Shown here one piece after another: positions 1 to 8,623 of a stretch of DNA of 61,315 nt. Below the pieces are notes generated by a model. The model was given only the letters and a program-made list of their open reading frames with translations. It had not been told where the DNA came from and ran no database searches. Both the position numbers and the translations under genes were made by a program. The stretch comes from a bacterium. Lineage in GTDB: Bacteria; JAJRZV01. Location of the stretch: the NCBI GenBank assembly GCA_024275095.1, contig JAJRZV010000072.1, positions 1 to 61,315 of the forward strand, written 5' to 3'. The first letter of the stretch is position 1. Each line of letters starts with the position of its first letter.

Positions 1-143
1 AACATACAGTGGAGGATGGTTATCGTACGCGTGATATGGCATCACATGGAGAGGACATCAAGGTGGTCGGGACGCACGAGATGGGAGAGGCCGTGCGTAC
101 CAGGGTGAGGGATGTGCTGGAGTCGGAAGGCATGTCTGTGTGA
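1..143 (+). CDS. leuB: 3-isopropylmalate dehydrogenase, C-terminal end (partial)
   Basis: This is the last 46 codons of a gene that begins before the window; the reading frame starts at base 3 and ends with TGA at 141-143. The tail contains GYRTRDMA followed by VVGTHEMGEAV, the C-terminal signature of the isopropylmalate/isocitrate dehydrogenase family (R-T-x-D then VGTxEMG). LeuB oxidises 3-isopropylmalate in leucine synthesis. The next gene is asd, with a good ribosome site (aaggaggg) just after the stop, so the two are probably cotranscribed. A leuB-asd pairing is common, which favours leuB over icd, but the catalytic part is not visible. Confidence 0.7.
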   Translation, partial: HTVEDGYRTRDMASHGEDIKVVGTHEMGEAVRTRVRDVLESEGMSV

Positions 144-155
144 AGGAGGGGTGCA

Positions 156-1172
156 ATGAGGGATTTTAATGTGGCGGTGGTGGGTGCCACAGGCGCCGTG
201 GGAAGAGAGATGATCCGCGTTCTGGAGGAGCGGAAATTTCCGGTCAGAAACCTCAAGCTCCTCGCATCCGAGCGGTCGGCGAGTGAAAAGATTGAATTCA
301 TGGGTGAAGAAATTACGGTTGAGGTGCTCGGTGAGGATGCTTTTGATGGGATAGAGATTGGACTTTTTTCTCCCGGCTCGAAAATATCAGCCGTGTATGC
401 TCCCATTGCTGCCAGGGCAGGAACTGTGGTCATAGATAACACCTCGTACTTCCGTATGGACCCTGATGTGCCACTCGTGGTTCCTGAGGTCAATCCTCAC
501 GCGGTTGCAGGCTTTGAAAAGAAAGGCATTATTGCGAACCCCAACTGTTCCACAATTCAAATGGTAGTGGTTTTAAAACCCCTCCACGATGTTGCACGCA
601 TAAAGCGGGTGGTCGTGGCGACCTACCAGGCTGTCTCCGGTGCAGGGAAGGAAGCCATGGATGAGTTGCACGACCAGACCGTGGCCATTCTCAACATGCG
701 TGAACATCCTCCGCGCGTGTTTCCCCATCAGATTGCTTTCAACCTGTTGCCGCACATTGATGTGTTTCTTGAAAACGGCTATACCAAGGAAGAGATGAAA
801 ATGGTAAACGAGACCAAAAAGATTATGGAGGATGATAGTATTCAGGTATCTCCCACAACAGTACGGGTGCCGGTTTTTATCGGTCACAGCGAGGCCATTA
901 ATGTCGAGTTCGAGAAGCCCCTTTCTGTGGAGGATGCTCGCAGAACCCTTTCCCAGGCTCCCGGAGTGGTGGTCGTGGACGACCCTTCGAAAAACGAGTA
1001 TCCTCTACCTATAAACGCTGCGGGAAAAGACGAGGTTTTTGTGGGGCGCATTCGCGAGGATTTTACAGTAAACTATGGTATTAATTTGTGGTGCGTGGCC
1101 GACAACCTCAGGAAAGGTGCAGCGACCAACGCTGTACAGATTGCGGAAATACTGGCGGAGAAATATTTATGA
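156..1172 (+). CDS. asd: aspartate-semialdehyde dehydrogenase
   Basis: Converts L-aspartyl-4-phosphate to aspartate semialdehyde with NADPH, the branch point to lysine/diaminopimelate, threonine and methionine. The protein has 338 residues, normal for the family. The N-terminal Rossmann motif is VVGATGAVGREM, and the catalytic cysteine is Cys131 in ANPNCSTIQ. The motif SGAGKEAMDEL and a C-terminal domain ending IAEILAEKYL follow the usual order. The ATG at 156 has a strong ribosome site (aaggaggg) 5-12 bases upstream. The stop overlaps the ATG of the next gene (ATGA), so translation is coupled. Confidence 0.96.
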   Translation: MRDFNVAVVGATGAVGREMIRVLEERKFPVRNLKLLASERSASEKIEFMGEEITVEVLGEDAFDGIEIGLFSPGSKISAVYAPIAARAGTVVIDNTSYFRMDPDVPLVVPEVNPHAVAGFEKKGIIANPNCSTIQMVVVLKPLHDVARIKRVVVATYQAVSGAGKEAMDELHDQTVAILNMREHPPRVFPHQIAFNLLPHIDVFLENGYTKEEMKMVNETKKIMEDDSIQVSPTTVRVPVFIGHSEAINVEFEKPLSVEDARRTLSQAPGVVVVDDPSKNEYPLPINAAGKDEVFVGRIREDFTVNYGINLWCVADNLRKGAATNAVQIAEILAEKYL

Positions 1173-2869
1173 CGTTCTTGCGCAAGCTTGTGGTTTCTGC
1201 AGCAGTTTCCAGTCTGATGGTTGTCCCTGCCGCCACTTCTGCCCTTACACTTGAAATTCTTGGGGTTCAGCCTGCTTCCAAAGTGATTTCAGACACAGAT
1301 ACCCTGCGCGTGTACTGGCGGGCGGATACAAGCGGCACCTACAGCATTTCAGTCTCGTCTCAGAACATGACCTCCAGGTATGTTGATGACTACAGGGATT
1401 TGCCTTATAACGCTGGCATTTCGTACAGTGTAACTCTCACTCCGCTCGAGGATCTGGAAAATGATGGTTACACCGTGGATGACGTGTATTACCTTACGGT
1501 GGAATTCAGTGCTTCAGGTAGCACTGTTGATGCCACTGTAAGCACAAGTTTTATTCTCGATAATCCCCCCGAAGCCCCCTCGAATGTACGTGCAACACCC
1601 GGAGACAAGTACGTGCTTATTGAGTGGGACAGGCACAGGGATAACGATATTAAAGAATTTCGCGTGTATTACGATATTACACCTTCTCCCTATCCTTCCT
1701 CCCCTACAGAAGCTGATTACGATAACGTGAAAGTGGTTGAAGGGAGGGAGAGCACGGGCATTGAGATCAACGACCTGTTCAATGGAGAGACTTACTACTT
1801 TTCCGTACAGGCGGTTGACGCTTATGGAAACAGATCGGAATTTTCTGCTGAAATTTCTGCTACCCCCCAATATGAAATGGGATTTTCCAGTTTCAGTGAT
1901 GAAGATGTGGGTTGTATAATCGCGCGTACCGCCGGAAGAGACACCTCTTTAAGTGCCGCTCTTTACAAGTTGCGGAAGATAGTCGGTAACCATTTTCCCG
2001 GTATTGTGAAGTCATATTACGCTTTCAGTGCTGTTATCGCCGTGTTTGAGCATCACAGACCGTTTGAAGGAACCATCGTTCGTTATGTTCTTTTCGCATT
2101 TGTGGCTTCTGCAGGTTTTATCTACAGTGTTCCAGCTGTTTTGCCGGGAGCATTACTGGCCATTGTGATTGGGCTCTCAGGCATAAGGCGTTCACGAAGC
2201 CTGAAAGTTTTGCTTCTGGCTGGAATTGTGTTTTTCAGCACTAATGCTCACGCAGATTCTCCGATGAATTTTTACATGAATTTGAAAGCCGGGAACATGA
2301 AGTTTTCCAAGACTGCTCTCAAGGAGCGGTGGTGGGAAATATACGGACCGGGGGGACATACAGCCCTGATGGGAGATCTGGGGTATGAAATCCCGTGGAA
2401 GCGTTTTGGCACCTGGGTGCTTAACGGTACGGCAGGAATTTTCTGGGAGAGCGGTTACGGACTTGTGGAACAGGCTTCAGGCGAAATAGAGCGAGGTGGG
2501 AAAGACCTTGAATTTTACCTTGTTCCTTTGGGAATAGGTGTTACGTACCTGGCGCGTTTTCTCAAACAACAGTACGTAATACCCTTTGGGGGGGTGGGTA
2601 TTACAGGTTACTTTTTTTCTGAGAGTAAAAAAAACGGAGAAACCATTAAAAAAGGCCGTGTTGGAGGGTACTACTATAGCGTGGGAGCCCTTTTCAATCT
2701 TGACTGGGTTGAACCGGAATACGCGCTGAAGCTTGATGCGGACTCCGGCATTAACCATTCGTATATTTTATTGGAATACCGCTGGTCCATTGTGGACGAG
2801 TTCGGGAAATACAGTGATTTCGATTTTTCCAACAACACCTTTTTTGCAGGACTTGCCTTCGAGTTTTGA
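1169..2869 (+). CDS. FN3 / CFI-box-like / outer-membrane beta-barrel fusion protein
   Basis: A 566-residue envelope protein of unknown job with an unusual architecture. It starts with a signal peptide (1-25), then a beta-rich region and a fibronectin type III domain (about 134-234). Around Cys249 lies GCIIARTAGRD, which resembles a degenerate CFI-box (usual form CFIATAAYG). Conserved-looking segments with LRKIV and VKSYY follow, then a hydrophobic pair (about 305-338) closed by a basic cluster RRSRS (340-344). Immediately after comes a second signal-peptide-like stretch ending NAHA/DS (cleavage near 362). The last 200 residues alternate like a beta-barrel and end in Phe (LAFEF), as outer-membrane proteins do; they recall the myxobacterial MXAN_2562-type barrels. 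The ATG at 1169 was chosen because it overlaps the asd stop and begins a clear signal peptide. The domain names come from pattern recognition only. Confidence 0.75.
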   Translation: MTFLRKLVVSAAVSSLMVVPAATSALTLEILGVQPASKVISDTDTLRVYWRADTSGTYSISVSSQNMTSRYVDDYRDLPYNAGISYSVTLTPLEDLENDGYTVDDVYYLTVEFSASGSTVDATVSTSFILDNPPEAPSNVRATPGDKYVLIEWDRHRDNDIKEFRVYYDITPSPYPSSPTEADYDNVKVVEGRESTGIEINDLFNGETYYFSVQAVDAYGNRSEFSAEISATPQYEMGFSSFSDEDVGCIIARTAGRDTSLSAALYKLRKIVGNHFPGIVKSYYAFSAVIAVFEHHRPFEGTIVRYVLFAFVASAGFIYSVPAVLPGALLAIVIGLSGIRRSRSLKVLLLAGIVFFSTNAHADSPMNFYMNLKAGNMKFSKTALKERWWEIYGPGGHTALMGDLGYEIPWKRFGTWVLNGTAGIFWESGYGLVEQASGEIERGGKDLEFYLVPLGIGVTYLARFLKQQYVIPFGGVGITGYFFSESKKNGETIKKGRVGGYYYSVGALFNLDWVEPEYALKLDADSGINHSYILLEYRWSIVDEFGKYSDFDFSNNTFFAGLAFEF

Positions 2870-3672
2870 AGAGACACATTGTTCTTCTTCTTGAATATGA
2901 CGGTACAGATTACGCGGGATGGCAGCGCCAGAGGAGTCTTCCCACCATTCAGGGCACGCTCGAGAATGTGCTGTCTCAGATTCTAAACGAGAGAGTTGTG
3001 CTGCGTGGCAGTTCACGTACAGATGCTGGTGTACACGCTCTGGGACAGGTCGCTGCTTTTGAGACAAAAAATACGATTCCCCTGGAGACATTGCAAAGAG
3101 CAGCGAACGCCCTTCTTCCTTCGTCCATTGTTATCGCGGATGCCTGCGAGGTGGAGGCCCCTTTCAGTCCCCTTCGTGATGCAATTCGTAAGACATACGT
3201 GTACTGCTATTACAATGGGTTTAAACCTTCACCCTTTATCTCACGGTACGTATGGGCCCCTGGAGTCGAACTGGACTGTAAAGTAATGAAGCAGGCGGCC
3301 GCTCTCTGGAAAGGCCGCCGTGATTTTCGCATGTTTATGAACAGTGGCTCTCGGGTGAAAACTACCGTTAGAACCGTTGAACGAATTGAGGTGCACGCTG
3401 TTGATGAGATGATTTTTTTCCTTGTTACAGCAGATGGTTTTCTCAAACAGATGGTACGCAACATGGCAGGTACCCTTGTTATGCTCCTGCGTGGAAAAGT
3501 GGAACTTGAACACATACGGGCCATGCAGCCCCCGGATCCCAAACGCGGATTTCGATACACGGCTCCGGCAAAGGGGCTTTGCCTTCTTCACATAGAATTC
3601 AGAAGAAGCTTGCCTTTGTCTTTCAGGCACAATAAGATTGTGAAAAAAATGAAGGAGTGGTGGCATGAATAA
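2866..3672 (+). CDS. truA: tRNA pseudouridine(38-40) synthase TruA
   Basis: Isomerises uridines 38-40 in the anticodon arm of tRNAs. The protein has 268 residues, the usual size. The catalytic aspartate is Asp53 in SSRTDAGVHALGQ, and the start LLLEYDGTDYAGWQRQ and the later FLKQMVRNMAGTLV are family hallmarks. The start is a TTG at 2866 that overlaps the stop of the preceding gene by four bases; no better start gives the conserved N-terminus. The 3' end overlaps the next lipoprotein gene by eight bases, so truA lies in a tightly packed operon. Confidence 0.95.
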   Translation: MKRHIVLLLEYDGTDYAGWQRQRSLPTIQGTLENVLSQILNERVVLRGSSRTDAGVHALGQVAAFETKNTIPLETLQRAANALLPSSIVIADACEVEAPFSPLRDAIRKTYVYCYYNGFKPSPFISRYVWAPGVELDCKVMKQAAALWKGRRDFRMFMNSGSRVKTTVRTVERIEVHAVDEMIFFLVTADGFLKQMVRNMAGTLVMLLRGKVELEHIRAMQPPDPKRGFRYTAPAKGLCLLHIEFRRSLPLSFRHNKIVKKMKEWWHE

Positions 3673-5425
3673 GATCAAAATGTCAGCAGTAATTTTTATC
3701 TCGGTTATTGCTTTTATCATTGCAGGTTGTGGAACAGGCAACGTGAAGGAAACCCGCCTTAAAGAAGGTAGAAATTACCTCTCGAGCGGCGAGTACCTCA
3801 ATGCCTATGATTCTTACTCCAAGGTTCTGGAAGAAGACCCGGAAAACTGTGAGGCCAACTATGGATTGCTGCTTTCGGACACCCTTATGCTGATCGATCA
3901 GGTTAACGCGATCCTTGGTCTCGCCAGCGGGTTGGGTTCCACCCTCAGTGCAGCAGCCGGAGGGATGGTTGATCAGATTGTTGCAGCATTCCTCATGCCG
4001 TTTGTTGAACTCTTTGATGAAATGGATAGTGCTGCAGGTGTGATCGAACGCAAAGATTGCACTTTTAATCCAGGGCACATCGTGATTCAAATTGGCACAG
4101 TGGACGACCCTATCGTGCAGGTGGCCCTTATTGGACAGTGGGATCCTCCAGAGGCCCAGTTGATCGGCTCCATGGCCAATGCTGCCAAAGCTATTCTCAA
4201 GCTTGTGCTTTCCGTTGACCTGGATATTCCCCTTGATCCCGTGCTTGCAATTGTTCAGGATTCGGATTCTCCACTCTTGCAAAAGATCAACGCGTGCGAT
4301 TTTACGGACCTCAGCTCCCTTTTTACCACATGTGACTTTGCGGGCATTATGAGGGATCTCGGTTTTGTCATGGACCTCACGTCCACATTTCTCACCTGGC
4401 ATCCGGACAGGGCATACATGTACACGCAGGCTTCGCAGGAACTCTCTGCCGCTCTCAGGCGTGTTGGCGAAGCCATCAGGGGTATCTTCAGCGAGGTGAA
4501 TGACAGCGATGACTATGACAATGTGCTTTACGTTTATGACAAGGACAGGAACGGTGTGTTTTCAGGTCTTAAAAAGGATAACCTCATCATCAATGCTTAC
4601 AAGGTGTATCCCGGTGGATCAACGGCAGAGACGGTTATTGACGAATCATCGCGGTGCCTGTGGCTTCCCAGCATGGGCGAGGATTTCTGCGCGGAGGACC
4701 TTGTAGAACCCCTCCTGTATCCCCTTATCACTACAGACTATGTAAATACTGTGGTCTCATTTATGGAGAGATGGTCTAAGGTGTTTGACGTAAATACCAT
4801 TGAGTCCACGGGTGAAGAACCGGAACCAATCCATCCAGTCGAAATCATGAAGCTTATTCCTATTGATCTCGGGTTTGCGCTGCCTGACGTGATCAGAGTG
4901 AGCCCCTGGAGGTTCTTCGCAACATCTGTGACACAGGATACTGCCGGGCCGCGTGATCTTTTGCCTTACTGGGGTGATCTCAACGGTGATGGTGAATCAG
5001 AGTTCGTGGTAGAAGCAGAATGGCCGGAAGGCAGTACCATCCCGTCCAGCATGACCGATTACGTATTTGCGGGTGATGCCTCTCACTACGTGAAACCCAT
5101 AACCCTTCCCGATGGTTCTCCCATGGGCCTTACCGTGCCTGCTGACTGTGCCTATCTGACGGGCGAGGGTGTGATTGTATACATGGCGCTTCAGGACCCA
5201 TCCTACAACGGTGCACTTGAAGTGAATCTAAGTTCCCTTGACCTTCCATGTACAAACCCATGCGAAACGGAAATTGCAAGTGCGGCTGATGCGGAGGGAT
5301 GGTATTCACCTGTTAAACCTGATGAAGGCTCCACCTGTGGAATCTACGCCGTCAACAAGGTGGTTGGTTATTTCATGTCACAGCTTACAAGCATGCTGTC
5401 GAGCATCCTTTCGCTGTTGCAGTAG
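3665..5425 (+). CDS. lipoprotein of an unrecognised family, paralogue A
   Basis: A 586-residue predicted lipoprotein. A hydrophobic signal ends in the lipobox IIAGC (Cys22). A short TPR-like helix-turn-helix follows (about 30-65: GRNYLSSGEYLNAYDSYSKV). The middle is helical and hydrophobic, with a conserved-looking TWHPDRAYMY. The C-terminal third holds LNGDGESEFVVE, a Ca-binding-like or FG-GAP-like D-x-N-x-D pattern, and a final YMALQDPSYNGALEVNL segment. It is clearly homologous along its whole length to the next gene (5535-7394). I do not recognise the family. Its place between truA and pgi gives no functional hint; an anchored periplasmic or outer-membrane role is inferred only from the lipobox. 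Confidence 0.85.
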   Translation: MNKIKMSAVIFISVIAFIIAGCGTGNVKETRLKEGRNYLSSGEYLNAYDSYSKVLEEDPENCEANYGLLLSDTLMLIDQVNAILGLASGLGSTLSAAAGGMVDQIVAAFLMPFVELFDEMDSAAGVIERKDCTFNPGHIVIQIGTVDDPIVQVALIGQWDPPEAQLIGSMANAAKAILKLVLSVDLDIPLDPVLAIVQDSDSPLLQKINACDFTDLSSLFTTCDFAGIMRDLGFVMDLTSTFLTWHPDRAYMYTQASQELSAALRRVGEAIRGIFSEVNDSDDYDNVLYVYDKDRNGVFSGLKKDNLIINAYKVYPGGSTAETVIDESSRCLWLPSMGEDFCAEDLVEPLLYPLITTDYVNTVVSFMERWSKVFDVNTIESTGEEPEPIHPVEIMKLIPIDLGFALPDVIRVSPWRFFATSVTQDTAGPRDLLPYWGDLNGDGESEFVVEAEWPEGSTIPSSMTDYVFAGDASHYVKPITLPDGSPMGLTVPADCAYLTGEGVIVYMALQDPSYNGALEVNLSSLDLPCTNPCETEIASAADAEGWYSPVKPDEGSTCGIYAVNKVVGYFMSQLTSMLSSILSLLQ

Positions 5426-5521
5426 CCGGGGGATGTAGCAGAGTGTTTTGAACAGCACTGCTTTTAGCAGGATCTGGAGATAGAAACCGAGTTGTTGGTT
5501 AAAAAGGCTTAGCTGGTGTGA

Positions 5522-5527
5522 TATACT
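5522..5527 (+). promoter_or_regulatory. candidate -10 box (TATACT) close to a start codon
   Basis: TATACT lies only seven bases before the ATG at 5535, with no Shine-Dalgarno sequence between them and only weak -35 candidates. If used, it would start the transcript at or next to the start codon and produce a leaderless mRNA for paralogue B. Confidence 0.3.
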
Positions 5528-5534
5528 TAAATAT

Positions 5535-7394
5535 ATGCCTATGAAAAGAGCAAATTTGTTATTTTTTCTACTTTTGTTGTTTCCCTCGTGCTTTCAGAAG
5601 GTTGGTGAACCCCTTACCCTTGTTGAAAAGGGCAAGAAGTATCTTTCGACCAGTCAATACCAGGAAGCCCTTTCGGTTTTTCAGCAGCTTGAGGCTGAGA
5701 ATCCCAAGAGCTGCGATGCGGCCTATGGTATTTTGCTGGCCCAGGCGGGATTGGGGCTTAATACCTTGAATAGTCTGTTTTCCGTGATTTTTTCCGCCCT
5801 CGGTAGTCTGGGCGGCAGTGACGAGACAACCCTGCCTTCCCTGTTCCCTGTTTATCCACTTCAACCTCTTCAGAACACCTCAACTTCGGATACGATCAAC
5901 AGTATCATAGAGCAGTTTTTCATTCCCTTTCTGTCTCAGTTTCAACAGGTGGAAACGGCTGTACAGCGGATAGAGCAAACCGGCTGTACGTTCTGGCTTG
6001 ACCACTACGTGGTGGACCTCAGGCTTGGAGATATAATATGGGTTTACATGGACCTTCGAGGAGAATGGTCTGTAGTTGAAGCGAAGATTATAGGCGCGAT
6101 TTTTGACCTGATCACCGCTGTGGATTACCTGGTACTTTCGCTTGACCTTAACGTCAACCTTGACCCCATTTTTACCGCGCTCTTGAGGATATTCGTCAAC
6201 TGTACACAGCAGGACGACGTAATGCAATGCGTTAACAACTTTTCCGACAATACGATTCCGTATCCTGTTGCGGATAAACTCCTGGCTATTACAAGGGGCG
6301 ACCTTGTTACCACACTTCGTGCTCTCGGTTTTATTTTTGCAAGAAGCCCCAATTTTCTCGCGTGGCATCCTTCCCGTTACGGGTACTTTCTGGAAGTGGG
6401 AACTGAATTCGCCAGTTCGCTGACCCGGATAGCCGATGCTTTTAATATTCTGATGAACCGGAAAACCGACGTGCCGGGTTATGATTTGCACGATGATCCC
6501 ACGGACGACGTAATTGTTTTCAAGGATAGTGCCACCATTGGTGCGTATGACCCGGACGATGATATTTACATGAACGCGTACAATCCTTTGAAACCAGAGC
6601 TCGAGATGAAGGAGGATAATATCTGTTATAACATATTCATCGGTGTGTCTCCCATAAATGATGACCCCAATGCAATGGAGTGGTGTAAAAATACGTTTTT
6701 CGATGTTTTCAAGTCCATTATTATCTCCGATGCTTTTGCTAAACTTCTCGATTTCATGTATGACTGGGCAAATATTTTCAGTGGAAAGGATCAGGAGGGT
6801 TTAATTCGTCCTGGAGAGTTGAGGGATGTGCTTTTGGGATCTCTGGTGCCGATACCGGATGTGTTTTCTTTTAAACCCCAGGCATGGTTTTCCAAGACCC
6901 CGGATGAATTCCTCCGTACTGTTTCGCCGCCGCGGGAATGGTTGCCGTTTTACAGGGATATGGACGGCGATGAGTACGAGGACTTTGTTGTGGAAGGTGA
7001 GACATACTCTTCTTCATCCACCTATCCGTGCAGTGCAACTTATATCAAATACGGGGATTGTCCACATTTTCCCACCTCGTTCACGTGGTTCAAATCAGCA
7101 ACGCCCCTTAATCTCCAGATTCCTCCGGATTGCGAAGGACCCACAGAGAACGTGTTTCTCCTTTACATGGCCCCACAGGATCCATCTCTGGGGGGTGCGC
7201 TTTACGTAAACCTGGACTCTTCCGAGTTCCCTGTGTGTTCTAATTCCATTGAAGACGCGGTGAGAAACACGGGAGCACCCTACGTATTGCTTACTCCTGA
7301 CACGCAGGGGCGTTACCTTTTCAACAAGGCGCTGAACATTATTTTCAAACAGTTCTCAGGCCTGATTTCCAGTGGTGGTGCCTCGAGTCCCTGA
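5535..7394 (+). CDS. lipoprotein of an unrecognised family, paralogue B
   Basis: A 619-residue predicted lipoprotein, tandem paralogue of the gene at 3665-5425. The lipobox is LFPSC (Cys19). The same features recur in the same order: a TPR-like helix pair (KKYLSTSQYQEALSVF), a hydrophobic helical block, LAWHPSRYGYF, an acidic D-x-D segment (RDMDGDEYEDFVVE) and a terminal YMAPQDPSLGGALYVNL. No ribosome site is seen before the ATG at 5535; an in-frame ATG at 5541 is an alternative start. The 109-base gap before it holds a possible promoter. Its stop overlaps the pgi start. Family and function are not recognised. Confidence 0.85.
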   Translation: MPMKRANLLFFLLLLFPSCFQKVGEPLTLVEKGKKYLSTSQYQEALSVFQQLEAENPKSCDAAYGILLAQAGLGLNTLNSLFSVIFSALGSLGGSDETTLPSLFPVYPLQPLQNTSTSDTINSIIEQFFIPFLSQFQQVETAVQRIEQTGCTFWLDHYVVDLRLGDIIWVYMDLRGEWSVVEAKIIGAIFDLITAVDYLVLSLDLNVNLDPIFTALLRIFVNCTQQDDVMQCVNNFSDNTIPYPVADKLLAITRGDLVTTLRALGFIFARSPNFLAWHPSRYGYFLEVGTEFASSLTRIADAFNILMNRKTDVPGYDLHDDPTDDVIVFKDSATIGAYDPDDDIYMNAYNPLKPELEMKEDNICYNIFIGVSPINDDPNAMEWCKNTFFDVFKSIIISDAFAKLLDFMYDWANIFSGKDQEGLIRPGELRDVLLGSLVPIPDVFSFKPQAWFSKTPDEFLRTVSPPREWLPFYRDMDGDEYEDFVVEGETYSSSSTYPCSATYIKYGDCPHFPTSFTWFKSATPLNLQIPPDCEGPTENVFLLYMAPQDPSLGGALYVNLDSSEFPVCSNSIEDAVRNTGAPYVLLTPDTQGRYLFNKALNIIFKQFSGLISSGGASSP

Positions 7395-8623
7395 TGATGA
7401 AACAGTTTTTTTCTCCAGAAGTTCCCGCAGACGAGAAGTTCATTCAAAAAACAGACGAGACGTTTCGTCTGCATCGCCAGGCTCTCCTTGCGCCTTTTGA
7501 TCCTTTAAAAGACGAGGATTATCTGGCCCTTGCATTGAAGCACGGGAAATGGCTCAGGGAAAGGTTCGAGCGGGTGTATTTTTTCGGGATGGGCGGATCG
7601 GTCTTACCCGCTGTGGCTCTTTTTGGCAGTAACGCGGATGAGAGCGGCATAAGATTTGTTGAAACGTATTCTGGCAGTGCTTTCAGGGAAGTCATCGAAT
7701 CGGTCAATGGGAATGCCCACTACGTCTTCGTGTCCAAGAGCGGTGCCACACTGGAGACGTGCATAGAATGCGCGGTGATAACGAGGCGCCTGGAGGAGAA
7801 GGGCTTAAATTCGGCCCACCACGTTACTGTAGTGACCGCCAAGAGTAATTCAATGCTGATGAAGCTCGCTCCGCCTGAATGTTATGTGCTTCCCCTGCCG
7901 GATCACATCAGTGGGCGCTATTCAGCGTTTACTCACGTGGCTGCACTCCCGGCTGCGGTAAAAGGCGAGGAGTTTTTTAATGAAATATTGACCGGTGGTC
8001 GCGCAGTACTTGAGGGAGTGGCAGAAGGTGCGCTTGTGGAAACAGGAGCTGAGTTTCTGAGACACGCATGGACATGGTATCGTGACGGTGCCCGTGTAAT
8101 GGGTGTATGGACTTATGACGAGCCCCTTCGACCCCTTGCAAGGTGGCTCAGGCAGGTGTGGTGTGAAAGCCTGGGGAAAAAGGGGGCTGCATTTGACCCC
8201 GACGTGCTCCTTGTGTGGGGTCCCGAAGACCAGCACAGTGTTCTTCAACAGTTTATGGAAGGAGAAGACCGCCGTTTCTACCTGTTTATTTCAGCCGAGT
8301 CTGACGGCCCTGGCGATTCTGATGAGGTGGTTTTTCTTCCTGAGACTGTGTCAAAAGTGATGGAACTGAGGCAGGGCCTGAACCTGAAAGACGTGGAAAC
8401 AGCCCAGCGTGAGGCCACGGCCTCTGCACTCGTTGAAAGTGGTCACAGGGTTGCTTTCATTAATATTGGAAATGGAGGCAATGGAGTCCTCGGGCGTGCT
8501 TATTTTATGGCTTACATGATGTTCCTCGTACCGCTGGCTGGTTTTATTCAAGGAGTTGATCCGTTCAACCAGCCAGGCGTGGAGCTGGGTAAGGTCAGAA
8601 CCAGAGAAAAATTAAAAGCTTGA
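7394..8623 (+). CDS. pgi: glucose-6-phosphate isomerase (short form)
   Basis: Interconverts glucose-6-phosphate and fructose-6-phosphate in the cytoplasm. At 409 residues it belongs to the shorter bacterial class (E. coli Pgi is about 549). Visible hallmarks are the SIS sugar-binding SKSGATLETC, SGRYSAFTHVA, WCESLGKKG, the GPEDQHSVLQQ segment and the C-terminal FNQPGVELGK signature. The ATG overlaps the previous stop (TGATGATG; a second ATG three bases on is equally possible). The stop abuts the stop of the convergent acyltransferase gene (TGATCA), leaving no room for a terminator between them. Confidence 0.93.
   Translation: MMKQFFSPEVPADEKFIQKTDETFRLHRQALLAPFDPLKDEDYLALALKHGKWLRERFERVYFFGMGGSVLPAVALFGSNADESGIRFVETYSGSAFREVIESVNGNAHYVFVSKSGATLETCIECAVITRRLEEKGLNSAHHVTVVTAKSNSMLMKLAPPECYVLPLPDHISGRYSAFTHVAALPAAVKGEEFFNEILTGGRAVLEGVAEGALVETGAEFLRHAWTWYRDGARVMGVWTYDEPLRPLARWLRQVWCESLGKKGAAFDPDVLLVWGPEDQHSVLQQFMEGEDRRFYLFISAESDGPGDSDEVVFLPETVSKVMELRQGLNLKDVETAQREATASALVESGHRVAFINIGNGGNGVLGRAYFMAYMMFLVPLAGFIQGVDPFNQPGVELGKVRTREKLKA

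Noticed and set aside
3683-4402. A 239-codon minus-strand open frame
   Set aside because: It is the shadow of lipoprotein A; composition and lack of a ribosome site argue against a gene.
5426-5534. A riboswitch in the gap between the two lipoprotein genes
   Set aside because: No conserved aptamer core or stable multi-helix structure is apparent in 109 bases.
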